From positions 169,019,741 through 169,083,740 of the forward strand of contig CM041465.1 of the NCBI GenBank assembly GCA_023213395.1: a stretch of 64,000 bases of DNA, read 5' to 3'. Position 1 is the stretch's first letter. Every line of letters begins with the position of its first letter. Below, piece by piece: positions 12,300 to 22,540 of this stretch. This stretch comes from Cycas panzhihuaensis (taxonomy: Eukaryota > Cycadophyta). Below the pieces are notes generated by a model. It was given only the letters and a program-made list of their open reading frames with translations, had not been told where the DNA came from and searched no databases. The translations under genes were made by a program, and so were the position numbers.

Positions 12300-12960
12300 C
12301 TTTAAACTTGTGAAATTTCTACTTGAAAAAAACTTTAAAGATTTGTCTTTTTGCTTGATCATTATCAACTCTTCTCATCCTTTTAACAATGTGTATCCTT
12401 TTACCATTGGGTGATGGAAAAAATCTATAAGTAAATATAGCTTGATTCAACTATGGAGGTGTGGTTGTAACTTTGACTTTACCTTCTAGAACTTTAACTT
12501 TATTTTCTAAAATATATATGTTGTGAGCAACTGTCATATCATCATATTTCTCCCCCTCAAATGGAGGATCAGGTTCTTATCCAATAAGATGATCATGCAT
12601 TTGACTTGAATCTTCCTTGGTCTTTTCATTATAATCTACTTATTCTAGTACTTGTGTCACATGCTCAATAATATCAATGTTAAAGTCATTAAGGGTATCT
12701 CCCCCATAAGTAGAAATTAATATGTCCCATACAAATTTAGAAGTTATTAGTTCATAAACTTTAGAAAACACATTATCATCTATAGTGCAAAATAGTATCC
12801 CTAAGGCTTTATTATCCTTTTTAAAGTTTTCTTTAATATTAAGATCATATTCATCTTACAAGTATTTCTAAAGATCATTTGTAATAAAATAATTTTGCAT
12901 TTCTCTGATGCCATAGTGAAAATTTATGGCCATCAAATATAAGAAATTGTACTTTATTAA
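12300..12960 (-). pseudogene. gag: gag remnant of element D
   Basis: Minus-strand translation starts near plus 12956 with VQFLIFDGH and continues KENFKKDNKALGILF, IDDNVFSKVYEL and WDILISTYGG, matching the gag remnant of C and, more distantly, the first part of copia A/B gag (KDNEALALIF, FPRVSES, AWDTL). It corresponds to a DUF4219/UBN2-like copia Gag N-terminus. Several stops occur. It leads through about 300 bases homologous to C straight to the polypurine tract; no pol intervenes. Confidence 0.75.
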
Positions 12961-14510
12961 GATTAACTATTATTTTACTGAAAATTTTAGTACATAAAAG
13001 GAATATGCTTTTACCAAGTTAAAGAACTCAATAAATCAATAAATATAATAAACTTATAAAATATAATTTCAGATAAAATTTAAAATATAATGAATATATA
13101 AGTAAATTTTAAATGCAACTAAGATATTCTTAATTATGCAAATCTGAATTGAAACTTTAATGATGAAAAATAAAAAATTCTTAACCTTTTGATTTTTTAA
13201 ATGAATACAAACTTTCAATGTAAGAAAATGACTTGCTTTTTCAATGCATGAAATCCTTTGCCTTGAAGAAGATATATAAAGATGAAAACTGAAATATACA
13301 TGTATATTTTACTTTAGAAAAAATGAAGAAGAAACTTTAAAAAGATGAATTGTACCCGTTTAAGTTGTAGGTCCACTTAGGGTATCTTAAATGGTTAAGT
13401 TTAGCAGCTTCAAAGTTATACCAAATAATGTCAGAATAAAGTGAAATTATACCAATATGAAGATCAACGAAAAACTATTCAATGGAACTGACCATTTTGA
13501 AAACGAATTCCTGCAAGTCAATATTTTAATGAACAAAAGATATAGTACTCCTTTTGAGGCTTAATAGGAGCCTAGGGCATAAAAGTATTATAAAATACTA
13601 GTAGAAAATTTATGGTACAATTTAAAAAGGTCAAATAAAGTTTAGAAAGCTACTTCATATATTTCAGTTGAAAAAATTAAAAATAATATATAAAAATATG
13701 TAATAATAAAATATTTGGAGGCTATTATGTACCTAAATTTTGATGACTTTGAAAATTAGTAAAAATACTTTAAAACTTATAAATAATAGTGCCAGTGTAA
13801 AGAGGAGTGAGTCAGCTTCCCAATGAAACTGACGGATCTAAATTCTGATGTAAAACAGAAAAGTTATAATAGAAATAACAGAAATTACTTTTATGTGAAA
13901 GTGTTCAAAAAATGCTAAAGTGTCACTTTCACCAATTAAAATAATGATTACAATAAATTCTAAAAAATAAAATGAATAAATGGTGATAAAGTTTTCTAAT
14001 GATAGATGACTGTAAAATAAATCTGGGTAGAAAATAATCTCCCTGTGATAAAATATAATCTGATAAAAAAAGGTTTTTGTAAAAATAGTTTAAAACAGCT
14101 TTAAAAATCAATGATCAACCTTAAGTTGATTAAAAGCAGGTCAAATCAGCTCTGAATAGGGAATATGACTAATTAAAATCATACTTCAGAAAATTTTGGA
14201 TGCAATGGGATAGGTTTCATTAGAAACCGATGATCCAGTCAAAATTTATGGCAAAATTTTGCCAATACCCTATGTGAAATGAAAAAAAAAAATGAAAATT
14301 ATTATAAAACTAAAAAAACCCTTTTAAAGAAGAGGTTAAGGGTCATGTGATGGCTTAATAAAACTGAGGGCTAAAGTGTAAGGGGAGATTAAACTTTTAA
14401 AACCTAGTTTCTAAAAAATATATAATTTAATTTAATTTTTTAAATCTTTATAAAAAATAAAAATATATTTGAAAAACTCACGGCGATGTCATTGCCACCA
14501 CGCTGTGCTC
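12960..14510 (-). other. Conserved leader of element D
   Basis: Non-coding stretch that, on the minus strand, is collinear with C 22540-24040 and with part of the leaders of copia A (about 32730-33700) and B (about 46700-47650). Landmarks in order are a GCCATAA-AATTTTGAC block (near 14225), a GGAAGCTGACTCACTCC-type block (near 13820) and a CCTATTAAGCCTC-type block (near 13560). No ORF of note. Conservation across four elements suggests cis-acting RNA functions such as packaging (inference). Confidence 0.7.
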
Positions 14511-14536
14511 TGTATATATGACCTCTAAACTCTAGT

Positions 14537-14960
14537 TTGAGTCCAAATATTAAAGGTTTGAATACCCCCCTCCTGGTCCGTCTAAATATTTTATCTTTGA
14601 ATAGAATGACGTTTGGGTCAGCGAAGAATGATTACATAGGGTTTGTATCAGTTTCTTCTTTATCTTTGCAGGATGAACTTCAGCATACTATATTTTTAGA
14701 TTTGAAAGATGTAAGAGTAGATGCCCACTATGAGTCTGGTGGATCTGCTCTACCTATTGGGTTAGGTTGTCTACGCTATATAGACCCTCACAGCAAGAGG
14801 TTGAGTTGGAGTCTCTGATAGGGCAGTTACAGGTGTAGCCTCACAGACCTGGGTTGGGCTTCTAGAGTCACCATTTTTATTCATGGTCAACCAACTACAA
14901 GTGGAGATTCTAGCAGGGCCGCATGAGGTACTAGAAAAAATACACAATAGTGAAGAATAT
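14537..14960 (+). pseudogene. Captured host-gene fragment in D, unidentified
   Basis: Inside D's slot and antisense to D. An open frame of 93 codons covers 14537-14818. Within it, a pyrimidine-rich run ending TTTGCAG at 14671 followed by GATGAACTTCAG resembles an intron 3' splice site and exon start. The downstream peptide (DELQHTIFLDLKDVRV, then HYESGGSALPIGLG) looks like real protein, but I do not recognise it. It may be another exon of the Dicer-like gene or a different gene. Confidence 0.35.
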
Positions 14961-15095
14961 AGAGGCAGCCTATGAAGAGAAAAACACTCCGCTATCAATG
15001 CATCTGTGGTGGACAGTCACAAGAAAAGGTTAAAGAAATACATATACTTGCCAAAGAAGAGTGTTGAATCTTCGCAAGACGGGGATAAGCTTCTT

Positions 15096-15489
15096 CAGCA
15101 AGAGGAGAAACAACTCATACCAACAAATCCCACTGTCCAGGCCTGAAGGTAACAGTTGGAAGTACTGCAAGTGGCCCTTGAGAGAAACACACTTGTTTAT
15201 TTGGAGACAGGTTGTAGAAAAAACTTGATTGTTGTACTCCTGATAAAGGAAATTGCAAATCAATTGAGAAGGAAAGGGAAAAAGAGGGTTATTATTTTCC
15301 TTGCACCCATTGTTCACTTGGTTATCCAGCAATCTAAAGTCATCAGAATAAACACAAACTTAAAAGTTGTAGAAGAATTTCAGCAGTTGAATTCAGCGCT
15401 TGCTCTAAGAGAAGGCATAATTGCCTCAATTCATAATAGATTGTTGAAATTTCAAGAAAGTGCATGGAAGTTCAGGGCATTGAATTCAA
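15096..15489 (+). pseudogene. Captured Dicer-like helicase fragment inside element D
   Basis: Reads QLEVLQVALERNT, ETGCRKNLIVVLLIKEI, RVIIFLAPIVHLVIQQ and TNLKVVEE, then to a stop at 15487-15489. This is the first part of the DExD/H helicase of plant Dicer-like proteins: the Q-motif-like RRYQLEVL region (two stops now precede QLEVL), motif I and motif Ia. The motif I Gly and Thr are changed (GKT to RKN) by changes compatible with decay. The IIFLAP-V-LV-QQ and NLKVEE wording is closest in my memory to DCL3. After LKVVEE the match stops and about 40 residues are unassigned. Full DCL proteins are about 1,400-1,900 residues, so only a small piece was captured. It lies antisense to D's transcription. 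Confidence 0.75.
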
Positions 15490-16129
15490 TGTCATAATCT
15501 AACTTTTTAGAGAAGGCATCGATTTGTTATGTTGTGTATATGTACTCTAGATGTAACTGACAGAGCTATATGTTTATTTTTGTATCATCTAGAGAGATGG
15601 AGGAGATCTAAATATGCCTTGGGCTTCTATTGAGCCTATAACTTGTACAAAAAAAGTGTAAATAATATTGGAGGAACTTTAGAGCACCTTGAAAAATAGA
15701 TGTAAATAATATTCCTGCTATTGAAGAAGTCAATGATACAATTTATCCTTATAAGTTTATTCCAAAAAGAGGAAAGATGACAAAAGTGTAAGTTTTTTTC
15801 TTTCTTTTTTTAGTTGAAAAAGAATAATCTTCGTACACTATGTATATCACGGAAGAGATATTTCAAAAAATTTTATATTTATATAGAAAAGAATGAAAAA
15901 TCTAGTGATTCAATAGAGCCACAAATGAAAATAAAATAAAAATTAAATATATTGAAGAAAATATATTAAATAAATAAAATATATATATATTTGTATCTCA
16001 AATTTTTCAAATATACTTGGAAAAGATATATCAAAGAAATAAGAAAATATATGTTTAAATTTGAATAAAAATGAAGAACCTAGTAATACAGCTATGGCAG
16101 ATTTTTAAAAAATGGACTTTAGATTCTTC

Positions 16130-16760
16130 GAGTAGATGGATCTACTGTAGTATAACTTCTCTAGAAAGTTTGTTAGGCTAAATATGCACCAAATCTTACA
16201 CAGATCTGAGAAAAGATATTGAGTAAATGGACCAAATGTATAAAAAAATGGTCAAATATATGATAAAATATGTAGATCTGGAGAAAATGTTACAAATTTG
16301 AAGAAAGTATTATAGATCTAAATAAAATATTACAGATCTAAAGAAAGTTATTATAGATCTAAAGAAAAATATTGTAGATCTGAAGAAAATATTGCAAATC
16401 TAGTGAAAATATTAAATATATAAACAAAATAAACTAGAAAATGGTCAAATATTTGATAAAAAGTGTAGATCTAAAGAGTATATAGCATAGATCTAGAGAA
16501 AACTTGAATAAATCTTGATTACAGTTGTTCTCCTGCATAGATCTAAAAAAAATATTAGATAAATAGATAAAATATGCTAGAAAATGGTCAAATATTTGAC
16601 AGAAATATGTAAAACTTGTTGATAAAATTTCTGTAGTGTGATAAAAACTTGATATTTGCTGATTATAGCTATGCTCCTGCACAGATCTGAAAAAAATATC
16701 TAAAAAATATTTGTTATTTAATAAGTATACATCAAGAATAATTAGATCTTGATGAAAGAT
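16130..16760 (-). repeat. AGATCT-rich degenerate repeat block of element D
   Basis: About eleven AGATCT hexamers within 600 bases, many in the form CAGATCTG or TAGATCTA, separated by A/T-rich spacers of 20-40 bases. A larger unit, AGATCTRTGCAGGAG followed by about 125 bases, recurs about 139 bases apart (near 16548 and 16687). The same block occurs after the 5' LTR of C, so it is a family feature. A 151-codon minus-strand frame (16434-16889) passes through it and is probably fortuitous. Confidence 0.7.
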
Positions 16761-16902
16761 CACACAAGAAACTGCTAAAAACTTTGTAAAAGATAAGTAT
16801 AACTGATATTTGCTTGCTATGAGTAGATTTGCTTCAAATGCTAATAAATCTTCTTTCTTCTCAAAAAACTTCAAATGGAGGTGTAACATCCTAGCAATCT
16901 CT

Positions 16903-16914
16903 GCTTTGATACTA
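16903..16914 (-). other. Primer binding site of element D
   Basis: Minus strand reads TAGTATCAAAGC two bases after the 5' LTR end, a decayed version of TGGTATCAGAGC, complementary to the 3' end of initiator methionine tRNA. It is the innermost of five such copies in the U5/primer region. Confidence 0.75.
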
Positions 16915-16916
16915 GA

Positions 16917-17428
16917 TGTAAGAAAATAGATGCATGCCCAAATAGATCTAATACCAGATGAAAGAGCTAAACTAAGCTTTGATGCTAGATAAAGGAGCTA
17001 AACTAAGCTCTGCTACCAAATGTAGATGCATATCAAATAGCTCTAATTCCAGATGAAGGAAAATAAAAGATGGAGAATAAGGTAGAACATAAATACATAA
17101 TTAATACATTGTTGTATAAATAGAAAATCCTTTGCATTCAATCCATTATTGAGAGAGAGCATTACGAATTTCTAAAAGTAGGCAGTGTCTAAAGACACTA
17201 GGGTTGCACACTCCTCTAAATATATAGTTTGGGGGAGGAGGGAAACTCCTCAACCCCCAAAATTTAAACAACAATAAAATATAACTTAACTCAAATTAAA
17301 TTAAATGAACTTAACCTTACCTTATACTTACCTACACATCTGAGCACCCATATATGTAAATTCATGAGAGTGAGGTGTGCACTCCTAGTTGGAAGGTGGG
17401 AGTGGGGTCATGATCATTAACCCCAATA
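16917..17428 (-). repeat. 5' LTR of element D (512 bp)
   Basis: Matches 11746-12262 throughout, including the primer-site array (copies at 16945-16956, 16976-16987, 17007-17018 and 17040-17051). The outer terminus reads TATTGGGG, so the first TG has decayed to TA. Confidence 0.85.
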
Positions 17429-17433
17429 CCACT

Positions 17434-19204
17434 CTATAAAGAGTATAAACTATTAGTTTGGGAAGATAAAGATTTAAGTAGTCTAAAGACTAAGATGATA
17501 GGTGGAAGAGTGAAATGAAGTATTTGAAAGGGATAGACCCATATGGGAATCTTGGGCCATGGAGGATCTTAATAGGGGGTAGGATCCTAAAAGCTTCTTG
17601 TCCCTAGTAGAAGCCAACGAGAAATTCAATATACTCAGATGACTAGTTATTTATTAAGTAAGATTAATTTTTTATTTAGTAAATAACATGTTTTCTTCAT
17701 AATATATTATATAAATATGGTTTTTATTTTATGTTTATATAATCTGTCATGAGTATAATATGAGTTATGTGAGTTTTTCTCAAGAGATTTATATTATTCC
17801 ATCTTTTATTTTTATAAATTTATTACTATTTGTTTCATGTGGTTTTATGTTTATATAAATGGAATAAGAAAACTTTTCACTTACTTTTATCTTTTATTTG
17901 TTTTCTATTTTTCACTCCTGCTTATAATCTTTTTCGTTTTAGAACCACCTTACTACGAAGTGAGTATAAACTACCATATACATACTATGACAAAAATCCA
18001 AAAAAACATATAAAACTACAAAAGAATTTAAAAAAAAAAAGAGAAAATAGTAAAATTACTATATCTTTCTTTGGACTATCATACTAATGAATGTATCTTA
18101 TGTTTAATCTATAAAAGGAAAATAAGGGGAAAAAAGGTTAGAATCAATCATTCATACACAAGTTTTTAAGAGAAAGTGATCAATATATATATATAAATAT
18201 ATATAACAAAAGATATGGTATATCTATAACTTATGTAACTTATCGTATTTAGTTAAGGCTCACAAAATGACTCTTACCTCCCTCTTATTTCCTTATACAA
18301 TATAAAATACACTCATCTATGATCCCTGGTGAGATCTATCTTGAGCTCCTAACTCTATCTTCTCCTCTCTACTTGAAGTCTGCCCATATATAAATTTTCT
18401 ACAAGGTGGAAGGTGATGTGCCTATTGTAATATGGTACTCCTTGATGGAGTAACTCATGCTCCTACTTATGCTAATATCATCTTACATAGATGACATCTC
18501 TCATCCTCAACTACTCTAAACTTTAGCTCTTATGCTCTTAACTTTACTCTCGTGTCCATGTACATGTCTTGAGCTCAAAGTGCATGGTTAAAGTGGCTAA
18601 TACATTGTTGAGAAGATAAGGTCCCAACCCTTAAACTGCCACCAAGATCTAAACTATTATTGTAATTAGTTATAGGAATTGAAACTAAAATTTAACATGC
18701 AAGTTCTTAAACTAGAGATAAAATAATAAAATGAATAAAAAAGCTAAGCATCATATGTACACCTGATATAATATGGTAAAACCCTAGCAGTGTGGTAGGG
18801 AACATCCACACAGGAAAGATATCGATCTTTATTATTGTAGAATAAAGAAAATATACGTAATCCTATAACAAAGTACTCATAATAATAATAACCAGTTGTC
18901 TAACTCCTCACAGTACATTGAACACTATCAACATAATGAAAAATACCCTAAATCAAGCTAAATGAGAGGGTCATCTAAGGCACAAATCTTGACTGTAGAA
19001 TCTAAGGTATTTTGAGTGAATGACCATGATTCTCTTTACAACTTAATATACTTTCCAGTACTAAATTTTTGGAGCAGGGGCTATCACCCCTGAATCCCCT
19101 CTTTGTGGGGGGCATTCCACATCCCCCGCACCCCCTTAAAATCCCCTAAGGAAGGTTTAGAGAGGAAACCGCATTGCCAACATATCAAAATTTTAGCCTT
19201 CAAC
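17434..19204. other. Internal 3' region of element E between insertions D and C
   Basis: No domain recognised on either strand. GTATAAACTACCA-like words recur (near 11708, 17441 and 17962), so the region around D's insertion point held short direct repeats before insertion. A locally GC-richer patch with runs of C and G lies at 19075-19170. The open frames at 17830-18087 and 19103-19327 show no motifs. Confidence 0.4.
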
Positions 19205-19209
19205 CATTG

Positions 19210-19601
19210 TGTTGGAGTTAATAATCATCACTCCACTCCTACCTTCCAACTATGGGAGCACACCTTATCTTCTATAATTTACACATGTGGGTGCTCAACA
19301 TGTGTAGGTAAGTTTATGTTAATTTGAGTTAATTTCATTTAAGTTATAATTATTTTATTATTATTTAAATTTCAAAGGTTGAGGAGTTTCCCTCCTCCCA
19401 AAAACTATATAATTTGAGGGGTGTATAACCCTAGTATCTTTAAACACCATCTTCATTGTGGATATTTGTATTACTCTCTTTTACAAATATGGATTAAATA
19501 TATAAGTTTTATGTGATCATGCTGCTATGCAACAATGATGTATTGAAGTATTGATAATTTGTTCATGTTCTACCTTATTCTCCATGATTTTAGTTCCTTC
19601 A
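19210..19601 (+). repeat. 5' LTR of element C (392 bp)
   Basis: Starts TGTTGGAGTTAAT and ends CCTTCA. Homologous to 24766-25173 and to the first 390 bases of D's LTRs. An ACTATATAATTTGAGGGG stretch (near 19405) is conserved in all four LTRs and could hold the TATA box. Confidence 0.9.
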
Positions 19602-19603
19602 TC

Positions 19604-19615
19604 TGGTATCAAAAT
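19604..19615 (+). other. Primer binding site of element C
   Basis: TGGTATCAAAAT two bases after the LTR end, a decayed TGGTATCAGAGC-type site for initiator Met tRNA priming. C has a single copy, unlike D. Confidence 0.8.
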
Positions 19616-19967
19616 GAGTTTATGATCCATTATTGAAGCTTTTTGAAGAAGCAAGAAGATTTATTGGTATTTGAGGAAGATTTACTCGCAAGCAAGTGAA
19701 ATTGGTTATATTCATTTTCTAAAAATTTTATTAATAGTTTCTTGTATAATCTTTTATCAGATTTGATAATTCTTAAGTTATATTTGTGAAATAACAAAGA
19801 TATTTCATATTTTCTTTAGATTTATGCAAGTGCATAGCTGAAAAATAGTAAACATCAAGTTTCATGACTCTATAAGAGGATTTTATCAATAGGTTTTATA
19901 TTTTTTTATCAATATTTGATATTTTTCAAGTATATTTCATCTTTTTATCTTATATTTTCTTAGATCT

Positions 19968-20425
19968 ATGTAGGATTTTAGCTGTAAATAATCCTTATTC
20001 AAGTTTTCTCCATAATTGAGCCATATTTTTTCAGATCTACATATATTTGGTATTTTTTAGACATATTTCTGTCTATTTGTCTAATATTTTCTCAGATTTG
20101 CATAGGATTTTTGCTGCATGTAATATTTATACAAGTTTTCTTTAAGATATACTATAGTTTACTTCAGATCTGCTATATTTTACTTTAGATCTACTAAATA
20201 TTCTTTAGATCTACCATATATTTTTTAGATCTTATTCTATCAAGTATTTCACCATTTTCTACTATATTTTGTTTAGATCTATATATATATTTCAGATCTG
20301 CTTATTTTAGCAATTATTACAACATTTTCTAGTATATTTATTTTAGATCTGCTATAATTTCTTTTAGAACTATATTTTTTCATCACATATTTGACCATAT
20401 TTTTAAGGTTCTTTCAGATCTGCAA
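19968..20425 (+). repeat. AGATCT-rich degenerate repeat block of element C
   Basis: About ten AGATCT hexamers, commonly TTTAGATCTGC or TTCAGATCTGC, in T-rich spacers. It is the plus-strand counterpart of D's block at 16130-16760 and lies at the same place relative to the LTR. Function unknown. Confidence 0.7.
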
Positions 20426-20561
20426 GTGTTGGGTCCATATTCAACCCAATAAAGCTTTCTGGAGAAGCATATATAATAAATCTCATCTTTGGAAGTCTAT
20501 TCTTCAACTACAAATCTACTACAGCTATATTACCAGGTTCCTTATTTTATTTTGAGATTCA

Positions 20562-20564
<3 letters not shown>

Positions 20565-20599
<35 letters not shown>
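20565..20599. repeat. AT dinucleotide microsatellite
   Basis: Uninterrupted AT repeats inside the leader of element C. A 90-codon frame that crosses it (20489-20761) is not a credible gene. Confidence 0.9.
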
Positions 20600-20602
<3 letters not shown>

Positions 20603-21496
20603 ATACATCTGCTTCAACATTTAAAAAATTTTAAATACAAATACATATGCATTTTTTCTGATATACTCTCTTCAAAATATTTGAAAAAATTCTTGGTTCA
20701 TTGTGGTTTTGTTGTATGGCTATATTCTTCCATTAAATATTTTTTTCTTGTTATTATTTGAAGAATTTTTTATGAAACCCAAAGTATATTTGAAAGATTT
20801 CAATCACAATACTCATCTTTAATGTTTTATATAAATATATATATTTTTTAAATAATTTCTACTTTTGCTCTATTTGCTGGTGAGCTAGATCTCTCTTTGA
20901 CAACCTACTGAAAGATTGAAAACACAAAAATAACCATACAAATCAAGTTTCATTTTTGTCAAGCTGTCTTTGTTGTTGTTGGTAGAATATTTTTAAAACA
21001 ACATTATGGTGGCCTATTCAACTACAAACCTGCCTTGTGATATCCTCATAAAATAAACTCTTGAGAGTATGATATCAAAACATATTATAGTTGCAATATC
21101 CCAAGTGTACTGTTAGAAGAAAAATGACACATATATATTGATACTATTGAAGAAATACCAATAAAAATATAAGATTTCCCCTAGTTCTAGCCCTTTTTTT
21201 TTGAAAAGATATCAGGAAGCTTTTGCATGAGAACCTCTGCTATCTATAAAGCAGGTACCAAAACCTGGGGATCTTTCCATGCTAGTACCCCTTCATTGCT
21301 CATAAATGCACAAACCAAAAGACTATAATCCTACTACTATATCATATATAGTTATGCTAAATTTTGTTTATTTAGTGTATCCAACTAAAACAAAGTAAAG
21401 GACAATTAAAGAATCAAATTGAATGTAACATCTTTACTCTAATGTACTTCCTTGCTAAACAAATATCTAAAATATTATATAAGGCTTATTAATTTG

Positions 21497-21830
21497 TTCT
21501 TCTTGGCCTATAATCTGGCAACATAATTCATTAGGTTTTTACACCTCAAGAGTTTGCCTATCTCCTTCAACACCTCAATAATAATAGCTGTAGGAGTGAG
21601 AGCAGAGACATCCTTGTAATTAAGTTCTACTACAATTTTTTTTTTTTTTTTTTTTTGCAGAGATACTTTTACATCTAAGTTTATGTATGCTTCATCTCTA
21701 TTCTCATACAGTTTGGTTAGCCTTGTTAGAGCCAAAAAATAACAGTCGATAGGTTCCCATGACTTGGCTATCTTCTTTCCACCTATATGAGGCTTTGACT
21801 TGAGTATTGGGCTCTATACAGCTCATCCTC
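21497..21830 (-). pseudogene. Captured host-gene fragment in C, unidentified
   Basis: Minus-strand frame from about 21830 to 21508, antisense to C, reads SPILKSKPHIGGKKIAKSW and DCYFLALTRLTKLYENRDE, then after a poly-Lys run ELNYKDVSALTP, IIIEVLKEIGKLL and NLMNYVARL. It is protein-like and nearly stop-free over about 100 residues, but I do not recognise it. A run of 21 T (21636-21656), A on the coding strand, splits it. It may be a second captured gene or a different exon of the kinesin gene next to it. Confidence 0.4.
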
Positions 21831-21899
21831 CAACTATCATTCTCGCACCATCATAAGCACAAATGCTTGGGCCTCAAAAGGGTAAATAGCCTCAAGATC

Positions 21900-22185
21900 A
21901 CCAACAGGGCCTACATTATTTCTGTATCTTCTGATCAGCATATAACTGAGGACTCTAGGCCTACACATTCATCTCCAGGCAATAATGGCCTAACTCTACA
22001 AAAAACCCTTATATTACCTTTAAGTTCCAAGATAGTGTTGTGCAACTTCCTCCATAGTAACTCTCCTTAAAAAATTTAAAGGTCAACCTCTATAAAGTGA
22101 CTTTGTAATTCTTCTACCTTTTGCTTTTTCTCAGTGCACATTGTCTTCTATTGCAAAGCCGATGATTCTGCAATCTACATGCAAA
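21900..22185 (-). pseudogene. Captured kinesin-14 fragment (stalk end and motor start) inside element C
   Basis: Minus strand reads KKQKVEELQSHF (coiled-coil end), then after two stops [16 protein letters not shown] (codons near 22060-22010), then [17 protein letters not shown] and SSVIC before stops. [22 protein letters not shown] is the diagnostic neck-motor junction of plant C-terminal-motor kinesins of the KIN-14/ATK type, minus-end-directed microtubule motors of about 750-800 residues. Only about 80 residues are recognisable; the P-loop and the rest of the motor are absent. It lies antisense to C, at the same place in the element as the Dicer-like fragment in D. Confidence 0.85.
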
Positions 22186-22189
22186 AGCG

Positions 22190-22540
22190 AAAAGTATATG
22201 TCATTGCTTCACCTGATTCTTTTCGCTCAGGGTGGCCATTGTCCAAAACCATCAACTAAGTGCATGTACTTACATTTTAGAAAGAGTTGGTGCCTTCTCT
22301 CCCTAAAAGTGAACCTACTTCTGAAACCATGCGAGAAGCTTTGTGTTTGGATTTAGGTTAGGCACGATGAGAAATCTTTCTTCATATTTGATCCATATCT
22401 AATCCCTCCCCATCCTCTGCGTAAGGATCTCCATGGCTCTGCACTGAGCAGCATAGGGCGGTGACCTCGCGTGCAGATCAGGCGCCATTCTTCGCAGTTC
22501 ATTGGCATGTGATAGGTAGGTGCAAGCACAACGGCGGGAA
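22190..22540 (-). other. Rest of the captured slot in element C
   Basis: GC-richer minus-strand sequence with a 71-codon frame (22568-22353) and fragments compatible with the upstream stalk coding of the kinesin (AESSALQ near 22150). I cannot identify the outer part. The right edge, near 22540, is where homology to the leader of D resumes. Confidence 0.35.

Larger units (their letters stand above)
11746..17428 (-). mobile_element. Element D: non-autonomous LTR retrotransposon (family C/D) carrying a Dicer-like fragment
   Basis: Minus-strand element inserted in E after its second RNase H. The flanking 5-mers are identical (CCACT at 11741-11745 and 17429-17433). The terminal dinucleotides now read TA on both ends, from TG/CA by one transition each. 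In element orientation: 5' LTR 17428-16917, primer site 16914-16903, AGATCT block, slot with host-gene fragments (about 15500-14520), conserved leader, gag remnant (about 12960-12300), polypurine tract, 3' LTR 12262-11746. No protease, integrase, RT or RNase H is present, as in C, so loss of pol is a family trait rather than damage to one copy. Confidence 0.85.

Noticed and set aside
16434-16889. 151-codon sense frame at the start of element D with an internal repeat
   Set aside because: It reads through the AGATCT repeat block, and the collinear part of element C is full of stops, so it is probably fortuitous.
17830-18087. 85-codon open frame
   Set aside because: Phe/Leu/Lys-rich translation of AT-rich DNA without motifs or conservation.
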